Source: an uncultured Clostridia bacterium (lineage in GTDB: Bacteria > Bacillota > Clostridia > TANB77 > CAG-508). From it: a stretch of 10,078 nt of DNA. The DNA is taken from assembly GCA_948919095.1 (NCBI GenBank), contig CAQYCU010000017.1, forward strand, positions 12,294 through 22,371. Direction: 5' to 3'. Shown one piece after another: positions 5,859-10,078 of this stretch (position 1 is the stretch's first letter; each line of letters starts with the position of its first letter). The notes below the pieces were generated by a model that did no database searches, was not told the DNA's origin, and worked only from the letters and a program-made list of their open reading frames with translations. A program made the position numbers and the translations under genes.

Positions 5859-5874
5859 CATATAAGTTCAAAGA

Positions 5875-5955
5875 AGCCAAAGACAGTAGGTAAAAAAAGT
5901 AAATCCTACCGAGGTAAAAGAATGAGATTCTCAGTCTATTTGCCTTTTGTTGGCT
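5875..5955 (+). ncRNA. L10 leader RNA (ribosomal protein L10 autoregulatory leader)
   Basis: AGCCAA (5875-5880) pairs with TTGGCT (5950-5955) to close the domain, and GTAGG (5886-5890) pairs with CCTAC (5905-5909) in an inner helix followed by CGAGGTA, the block I recognise from Firmicutes L10 leaders (RF00557 type). In this family the L10(L12)4 complex binds the RNA and shuts down rplJL when in excess. The position, about 90 bases before rplJ, is as expected. The closing helix overlaps the terminator hairpin that follows, so the two shapes exclude each other. Confidence 0.8.
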
Positions 5956-5970
5956 ATAGACTGAATTTTT
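5931..5970 (+). terminator. Attenuator terminator of the L10 leader
   Basis: TCAGTCTAT (5931-5939) pairs with ATAGACTGA (5956-5964), nine perfect pairs, followed by TTTTT at 5966-5970. The loop contains TTGGCT, the 3' strand of the leader's closing helix. Ligand-dependent termination before rplJ follows directly from this overlap. Which shape L10 stabilises is known for the family, not shown here. Confidence 0.75.
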
Positions 5971-6041
5971 ATGTTAAATATAATCATTGGCAAGACCAAT
6001 GACTTGTATAAATAAAAAATGAACAGGAGGTGAAAAGAAAA

Positions 6042-6554
6042 ATGGCAAACAAAAAAATTATTCTTGAAAAAGAAGCAAAAGTTAAGGAATTAGCTGATAA
6101 TCTAAAGAAATCAAAACTAATATTAATAGTTGATTACAGAGGAACATCAGTTGAAGAAGATACAAAATTAAGAAAAGACTTAAGAGAAGCAAAAGGAAGT
6201 GCAAAAGTTATAAAAAATAACATATTAAAAAGAGCACTTGACATTAATGGTGAATCTGACTTAGACGAAGTTTTAGTTGGACCAAATGCTTTGATAACAG
6301 CTGAGGAAGATTATTTAGCACCATTAAAAGTTGTATATAAATTTTCAAAAGCACATGAAAATTATACAATTAAAGGAGGCTTTATAGATGGAAAATTAAT
6401 GAGTGTTGAAGAATTAAAAACACTTGCTACATTACCATCAAGAGAAGAACTTCTATCAAAACTTGCAGGTTCATTATTGCAAACTATTGGAAAAGTTGCT
6501 ATTGCGCTTGACCAAGTTAGAGCACAAAAAGAAGCAGCTGAACCAGCAGAATAA
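6042..6554 (+). CDS. rplJ: 50S ribosomal protein L10
   Basis: L10 (P0) anchors the L7/L12 dimers on 23S rRNA. The 170-residue product begins MANKKIILEKEAKV and has the DYRGTSVEE motif (31-39), a globular rRNA-binding domain to about 130, and a C-terminal helix (about 135-165) that carries L7/L12. Length is normal. A GTG four codons upstream is in frame but lies within the AGGAGGTG ribosome site (6025-6032), so the ATG is preferred. It follows a 303-base gap holding two leader elements, and rplL comes 126 bases later. Confidence 0.97.
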   Translation: MANKKIILEKEAKVKELADNLKKSKLILIVDYRGTSVEEDTKLRKDLREAKGSAKVIKNNILKRALDINGESDLDEVLVGPNALITAEEDYLAPLKVVYKFSKAHENYTIKGGFIDGKLMSVEELKTLATLPSREELLSKLAGSLLQTIGKVAIALDQVRAQKEAAEPAE

Positions 6555-6680
6555 TGAGGACACCACACATTATATTAGGGAAATAACCTAAAAATAAAAA
6601 AGGTGCATAAAGCACTAAAAAAATTAAAAAATAAAATGTAAATAAAAATATTTACGAAAATTTTAAGGAGGAAATTTAAA

Positions 6681-7049
6681 ATGGCAAAAATTGATGAAAT
6701 ATTAGAATCAATCGATAGCTTAACAGTAGTTGAGTTAGCAGATTTAGTTAAGAAAATTGAAGAAAAATATGGAGTATCTGCAGCAGCAGTTGCAGCACCA
6801 GCAGCAGGTGGAGCTGCAGCAGGAGCAGCTGAAGAAAAGAGCAGCTTCAATGTTGTATTAAAAGATGCAGGAGCACAAAAAATCCAAGTAATCAAGGTAG
6901 TTAGAGACGCTACAGGATTAGGATTAAAAGAAGCTAAAGACTTAGTTGATGGAGCTCCTAAAACAATTAAAGAAAACGTAGCAAAAGACCAAGCAGAAGA
7001 AATGAAGAAGAAATTCGAAGAAGTTGGAGCTACAGTTGAATTACAATAA
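6681..7049 (+). CDS. rplL: 50S ribosomal protein L7/L12
   Basis: This is the multicopy stalk protein that recruits translational GTPases. The 122 residues comprise an N-terminal dimerisation domain (1-32), an Ala/Gly-rich hinge (about 34-50) and the C-terminal factor-binding domain (53-122) with GLGLKEAKDLVD (79-90). All are typical. AAGGAGG at 6665-6671 is nine bases before the ATG. In most bacteria rpoB and rpoC follow; here a terminator comes 12 bases after the stop and then plsX. The preceding gap has two small hairpins (6575-6591 and 6602-6615) but no clear promoter. Confidence 0.98.
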   Translation: MAKIDEILESIDSLTVVELADLVKKIEEKYGVSAAAVAAPAAGGAAAGAAEEKSSFNVVLKDAGAQKIQVIKVVRDATGLGLKEAKDLVDGAPKTIKENVAKDQAEEMKKKFEEVGATVELQ

Positions 7050-7060
7050 TTTTGAAAATA

Positions 7061-7094
7061 AAAACTATGCAATAATTATACTGCATAGTTTTTT
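7061..7094 (+). terminator. Terminator of the ribosomal protein block
   Basis: AAAACTATGCA (7061-7071) pairs perfectly over 11 bases with TGCATAGTTTT (7082-7092), loop of ten bases, T-run 7089-7094. It sits directly behind rplL. Confidence 0.9.
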
Positions 7095-7130
7095 CAATAT
7101 AAAAATAATTTAAAAATCTTCTTCAAATAA

Positions 7131-7159
7131 TTGTAATTTTATAAAATACATGGTATTAT
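7131..7159 (+). promoter_or_regulatory. Promoter of plsX
   Basis: TTGTAA (7131-7136), 17 bases, TATTAT (7154-7159) with extended -10 TG at 7151-7152. A TATAAT three bases further on (7157-7162) would have a 20-base spacer and is less likely. No FapR-type palindrome was seen. Confidence 0.6.
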
Positions 7160-7198
7160 AATTAATGAGTAAAAGTGAAAATAATGAGGAGATTAACA

Positions 7199-8269
7199 AT
7201 GAAAATATTGTTAGACGCAATGGGCGGAGATAACGCACCAGATGCAGTAATAAAGGGTGTAGCAAAGGCTATAAAAGATATTGAAGCAGAAGTAGTTCTT
7301 ATAGGAAAAGAATATGTAATAAAAGAAAGAGCCAAAGAACTATTAGGAAGAGACTTAAGCGAAATATCTGACAGGATATCTATACACAATGCTGAAGAAA
7401 CTATCGAAATGGAAGATACACCAACACAAGCAATAAAAAGCAAAAAAGACTCATCAATGGTTGTAGGCTTTAATTTACTAAAAGAAGACCAGGGAGATGT
7501 ATTTATTTCAGCTGGAAACTCAGGAGCACTATTAACAGGAGCAACTCTTTTAGTTGGTAGAATTAAGGGAATAGACAGACCAGCGTTAGCAGGAATACTA
7601 CCATCATATCATGGACGTTTGGTATTAATGGACTGTGGGGCAAATACAAATTGCAGACCGCTAAATTTACTACAATTTGCACAAATGGCAAGTATATATA
7701 TGGCAAATACAGTAGGAGTAGAAAGTCCAAGAATAGGTTTATTAAATATAGGAACGGAAGAAACAAAGGGGAACGAATTAATACGTAATTCATATCAATT
7801 ATTAAAAAAATATGCTAAAGAATTAAATATTAATTTCATAGGAAATATTGAAGGAAGAGAAGCATTTTTAGGAGAAGTTGATGTTGTAATTGCAGATGGA
7901 TTTACAGGAAATGTATTCTTGAAAACTGTAGAGGGACTTGGAAAACTTGTAAAAATATCATTAAAAGAAAGTATGACTGAAAATATATTTGCAAAAATAG
8001 GGGCAGTTCCTGCATTACCATCAATTAAAAGATTTGCAAAAACTATGGACTATAAAGAATATGGTGGGGCATTATTTTTAGGCGTTAAAAAACCAGTAGT
8101 AAAAGCACATGGAAGTAGTGATGAAAAATTATTTGAATTTACAATAAAACAAGCAGAGCAATTCGTAAATCATAAAGCAGTTGATGAACTAAAAAGCATT
8201 TATGAAAGTGAATTAAACAAGGAAAAATTAGACGAGATAAAACAATATATAACAACACTTGAGGTATAG
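7199..8269 (+). CDS. plsX: Phosphate acyltransferase PlsX
   Basis: PlsX converts acyl-ACP and phosphate to acyl-phosphate, the donor for PlsY in phospholipid synthesis, and acts at the membrane surface. The family start MKILLDAMGGDNAPDAVIKG is unmistakable, with SAGNSGALLTGAT (104-116), LMDCGANTNCRP (143-154) and the later IADGFTGNV motif. The 356 residues are somewhat more than the common 330, mostly through a charged C-terminal tail. An in-frame GTG eight codons upstream lacks a ribosome site, while GAGGAG at 7186-7191 is seven bases before this ATG. The rpmF gene that often precedes plsX is absent; acpP follows after 173 bases with its own promoter. Confidence 0.96.
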   Translation: MKILLDAMGGDNAPDAVIKGVAKAIKDIEAEVVLIGKEYVIKERAKELLGRDLSEISDRISIHNAEETIEMEDTPTQAIKSKKDSSMVVGFNLLKEDQGDVFISAGNSGALLTGATLLVGRIKGIDRPALAGILPSYHGRLVLMDCGANTNCRPLNLLQFAQMASIYMANTVGVESPRIGLLNIGTEETKGNELIRNSYQLLKKYAKELNINFIGNIEGREAFLGEVDVVIADGFTGNVFLKTVEGLGKLVKISLKESMTENIFAKIGAVPALPSIKRFAKTMDYKEYGGALFLGVKKPVVKAHGSSDEKLFEFTIKQAEQFVNHKAVDELKSIYESELNKEKLDEIKQYITTLEV

Positions 8270-8382
8270 AACAGTAAAAATACATATTAAGAACAAAACT
8301 AGCATAAACTCAATATTATTAATAATTTAAAGCATATATTCAATAAAAAAATATATAATTTAGAAAAAATTTCAAAAAAAGC

Positions 8383-8411
8383 TTGACAATTCAAAAATGT
8401 TGTATTATGGT
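8383..8411 (+). promoter_or_regulatory. Probable promoter of acpP
   Basis: A perfect TTGACA (8383-8388) is followed after 17 bases by TATGGT (8406-8411). The better-looking TATTAT at 8403-8408 would leave a spacer of only 14. Start about 8418, leader about 25 bases. Confidence 0.55.
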
Positions 8412-8442
8412 AAGTATATGCTAAACACAAGGAGGAATATTT

Positions 8443-8685
8443 ATGAGTTCAGAAGAAATTTTTGAAAAAGTAAAAGGTATAATAGTAGAACAACTTGGAG
8501 CAGTAGAGGATAATATATCACTAGAATCATCATTTATAGATGATTTAGGAGCTGATTCACTTGACATAGTTGAATTAATAATGGCTTTAGAAGAAGAATT
8601 TGATATAGAAATTCCAGACTCTGATGCAGAAAAAGTTGTAACAGTAAATGACGTAGTTGAATACATAAAAGAACATGTAGCATAA
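8443..8685 (+). CDS. acpP: Acyl carrier protein
   Basis: ACP carries growing acyl chains on a phosphopantetheine arm through fatty acid and phospholipid synthesis. The 80 residues are acidic and form the usual four-helix pattern, with the attachment motif GADSLDIVEL and Ser39 as the modified residue. AAGGAGG at 8429-8435 is seven bases before the ATG. Context with plsX supports a role in primary lipid synthesis rather than a secondary pathway. The next gene starts 18 bases after the stop and is probably cotranscribed; it is not rnc, which often follows acpP in Firmicutes. Confidence 0.97.
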   Translation: MSSEEIFEKVKGIIVEQLGAVEDNISLESSFIDDLGADSLDIVELIMALEEEFDIEIPDSDAEKVVTVNDVVEYIKEHVA

Positions 8686-8703
8686 TTGGAGAAATCAAAA
8701 TAA

Positions 8704-9180
8704 ATGAATAACGATAAAAAGGAATTCTTAAGCATCATAGCAGATTTGCTAGAAAATGATTTAGTAAATCAGATGAGGCAATATAGACAACACTATGATG
8801 TAAGTACTTATGAACACTGTATGAACGTGTCATATATAAGTTATAAAATTTGTAAAAAATTGAAATTAGATTATGTATCAATGGCAAGAGCTGCCATGTT
8901 ACATGATTTATTTCTGTATGATTGGAGGGCTCCAAAAGAGCACAAAAAATTTACTGATTTACATGCATTTTCTCATCCAAAAATTGCATTAAAAAATGCA
9001 AAGAAAATTACAAAGCTTAATGAAAAAGAAATTGACATAATTGAAAAACACATGTGGCCAGTAACAATAAGACTACCGAAATACAAGGAAAGTTATGTAA
9101 TAGTATTTGCTGACAAATATAGTGCAATATTAGAAGGAATACAATACTACAAAAAGAAATATAAATTTAAGAGAGCATAG
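8704..9180 (+). CDS. Small HD-domain metal-dependent phosphohydrolase, substrate unknown
   Basis: The 158-residue product has a classic HD pattern: His38 (in YEHC), His67-Asp68 (LHDLF), then His87 and His91 (HAFSHP), His116 (KHMWP) and Asp137 (FADKYS). These would bind one or two metal ions for phosphate ester hydrolysis of a nucleotide or similar compound. No signal peptide or membrane segment is seen, so it should be cytoplasmic. The domain fills almost the whole protein, with a basic C-terminal end (YYKKKYKFKRA). It starts 18 bases after acpP with a weak GGAG site at 8688-8691, so translation may lean on the upstream gene. The neighbours do not reveal its substrate. Fold confident, function open. 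Confidence 0.85.
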   Translation: MNNDKKEFLSIIADLLENDLVNQMRQYRQHYDVSTYEHCMNVSYISYKICKKLKLDYVSMARAAMLHDLFLYDWRAPKEHKKFTDLHAFSHPKIALKNAKKITKLNEKEIDIIEKHMWPVTIRLPKYKESYVIVFADKYSAILEGIQYYKKKYKFKRA

Positions 9181-9227
9181 ATTTTCCAAAATAAAAAATG
9201 GAATATGTGATTTATAAAAAAATTGAG

Positions 9228-9260
9228 AAGATTTGGGTATAATACTTAAATCTTTTTTTT
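9228..9260 (+). terminator. Terminator of the plsX-acpP-HD group
   Basis: AAGATTTGGGTA (9228-9239) pairs with TACTTAAATCTT (9243-9254) over 12 positions including two G-U, with a three-base loop and eight T at 9253-9260. It lies 47 bases after the HD gene. Confidence 0.8.
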
Positions 9261-9500
9261 GTAAATAGTAGTAAAATTAAAAAAATATGATACAACATTA
9301 AAATAATTTATAATAAAAATGTATAAAAAGATGTTAAAATACCTTAAAATCAATGCTTTTGAAGCATAAAAAAAGTTGTGAAAAATAAAAAAATAATACT
9401 AATAAGATACTAACCTCATAGAGCTTTATACAATCTTATAGAGCTTTTAGATTGAAAAATACAAAACAAAGTATTATATTTATAAATATTAAAATAAAAA
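9261..9500. other. AT-rich intergenic stretch with short inverted repeats
   Basis: No gene is visible. ATGCTT/AAGCAT at 9353-9367 is a small hairpin without a plus-strand T-run. AGCTTTATA (9422-9430) pairs with TATAGAGCT (9437-9445) around CAATCT and is followed by only four T; ATAGAGCTTT is also a direct repeat (9418-9427 and 9438-9447). This last unit has the shape of a recombinase core site or a weak terminator. Confidence 0.35.
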
Positions 9501-9551
9501 AATAAGTCAAAAAAGAAGTTTACAAAATACTTTTCTGGCTTATTATTTTTT
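9501..9551. terminator. Hairpin with T-runs on both strands, possibly bidirectional terminator
   Basis: AATAAGTC (9501-9508) pairs with GGCTTATT (9537-9544, one G-U), with a further helix inside (AGAAGT 9514-9519 with ACTTTT 9529-9534). A T-run follows at 9546-9551, and the A-run before 9501 gives a T-run on the minus strand. No gene on either side plainly needs it, since the HD gene already has a terminator. Confidence 0.5.
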
Positions 9552-9562
9552 GACTATTTTCA

Positions 9563-9591
9563 TATACATTTTTTTAGAATAATGTTATAAT
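9563..9591 (+). promoter_or_regulatory. Extended -10 promoter upstream of the recombinase
   Basis: TATACA (9563-9568), 17 bases, perfect TATAAT (9586-9591) preceded by TG at 9583-9584. Transcription should start near 9598, about 170 bases before the recombinase ATG. Confidence 0.6.
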
Positions 9592-9594
9592 GAT

Positions 9595-9618
9595 AGCGAT
9601 AACTAGTAAGTTGTCGCT
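9595..9618. repeat. Inverted repeat at the transcription start
   Basis: AGCGATAAC (9595-9603) and GTTGTCGCT (9610-9618) pair over nine positions (one G-U) across TAGTAA. Because it covers the predicted start point it may be an operator in DNA; if transcription starts a few bases earlier it would be a 5' hairpin in the RNA. It is clearly more GC-rich than its surroundings. Confidence 0.5.
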
Positions 9619-9660
9619 GAGGTTGAGTTATGAAATTTGAACAAAAAATATAAACTTTGA

Positions 9661-9692
9661 GGTGGGTATATAAAATATGCTCATCTTTTATT
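9661..9692 (+). terminator. Possible attenuator hairpin before the recombinase gene
   Basis: GGTGGGTATAT (9661-9671) pairs with ATATGCTCATC (9675-9685) over 11 positions, three of them G-U, followed by TTTTATT. It would end a transcript of about 95 bases from the 9586 promoter. Two tiny frames with ribosome-like sites lie in that transcript: 9630-9653 (MKFEQKI) and 9677-9703 (MLIFYYVN). A second TATAAT at 9710-9715 could start transcription past it, but has no good -35. Confidence 0.4.
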
Positions 9693-9770
9693 ATGTCAAT
9701 TAAATATTGTATAATATAGGTAGAACTCTATATATTGAAGACTATTAAATAAAAGAAGGAGGTAATTGTC

Positions 9771-10078
9771 ATGAGAGAATTATTTGTAGAAAAAGTAATT
9801 GATTTGGCAGAAAATTTTTTAGACAATAACCAAAGAATAAAATTAAAAGAAATACTCACAGAAATATGCTTGAATTATCAAATCGAAAGAATAGAACAAA
9901 CTAAAAAGCAAGAAATACTAAAGAATAATACAGATATATTGAATAAATTCATATCATCTAAAGAAATTGAAGGTTGCTCAACTAGAACTTTAAATTACTA
10001 TAAAGATAATATAACCAAAATGCTAGATACAATAAATCTTCCAATAGATGAAATTACTACTGAAATATTAAGAAACTA
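9771..10078 (+). CDS. Tyrosine recombinase / phage-type integrase, N-terminal part (cut by window edge)
   Basis: The frame runs from ATG 9771 through 102 complete codons to the end of the window. Residues 1-45 are a helical stretch without clear identity. From about 50 the sequence has the pattern of the core-binding (SAM-like) domain of tyrosine recombinases: ILNKFISSKEIEGCSTRTLNYY (split here at 56-77), then DNITKMLDTINLPIDEIT, the typical two helices before the catalytic domain. The catalytic Arg, His, Arg and Tyr lie beyond the window, so activity cannot be judged. AAGGAGG at 9756-9762, eight bases before the ATG, supports the start. Such enzymes cut and join DNA at specific sites in integrating elements or invertible switches; which one applies is unknown. 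The upstream inverted repeats may be related. Confidence 0.75.
   Translation, partial: MRELFVEKVIDLAENFLDNNQRIKLKEILTEICLNYQIERIEQTKKQEILKNNTDILNKFISSKEIEGCSTRTLNYYKDNITKMLDTINLPIDEITTEILRN

Noticed and set aside
6575..7072. A 165-codon open frame on the minus strand
   Set aside because: It lies antisense to rplL, is low in complexity, has no ribosome site and mirrors the Ala-rich codons of L7/L12.
1..10078. CRISPR arrays, tRNA or rRNA genes, riboswitches other than the L10 leader
   Set aside because: No regularly spaced repeats, no tRNA-like cloverleaf with CCA region, no rRNA-like segments and no known riboswitch core were recognised on reading.

Overview
The window looks like a chromosomal segment from a low-GC Gram-positive bacterium (Bacillota, most likely Clostridia). 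The bases are very AT-rich, Shine-Dalgarno sites are strong AGGAGG types, promoters are of the sigma-A type, there are T-tailed hairpin terminators, and an L10 leader RNA of the Firmicutes kind is present. The species cannot be named from the sequence alone. Almost everything is housekeeping; the less ordinary material sits in the leaders, the gaps and the two ends.

Layout. 1-278 (minus): 5' part of a cytosolic-type Cu/Zn superoxide dismutase. 281-580: divergent control region with promoters for both sides and two Spo0A-box-like sites. 581-795: broken AbrB-family antitoxin-like gene. 796-1144: mostly empty, then a terminator whose loop holds the -35 of the next promoter, and a structured leader. 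1145-7049: translation and transcription block rpsB, tsf, rpmG, secE, nusG, rplK, rplA, rplJ, rplL, all plus strand, with a second strong promoter before rpmG and an L10 leader/attenuator before rplJ, ending in a good terminator at 7061-7094. 7199-9180: plsX, acpP and a small HD-domain phosphohydrolase, each of the first two with its own promoter, ending in a terminator at 9228-9260. 9181-9770: 590 bases without a gene but with several inverted repeats, a promoter and a possible short attenuated transcript. 9771-10078: start of a tyrosine recombinase cut by the window edge.

How it works together. S2, L33, L11, L1, L10 and L7/L12 are ribosomal parts (L11, L10 and L7/L12 form the GTPase-associated stalk, L1 the opposite stalk); EF-Ts recycles EF-Tu; SecE is the clamp subunit of the SecYEG translocon; NusG couples RNA polymerase to elongation. 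PlsX and acyl carrier protein feed acyl groups into membrane phospholipid synthesis.

The most interesting signals are a roughly 110-base element found twice, in the leaders of rplK and rplJ, with sequence changes that fit conserved hairpins; a SecE with long extensions at both ends; a gene order in which rpoBC does not follow rplL and pyrH/frr do not follow tsf; and the repeat-rich region in front of the recombinase. I saw no clear new defence or biosynthetic system.
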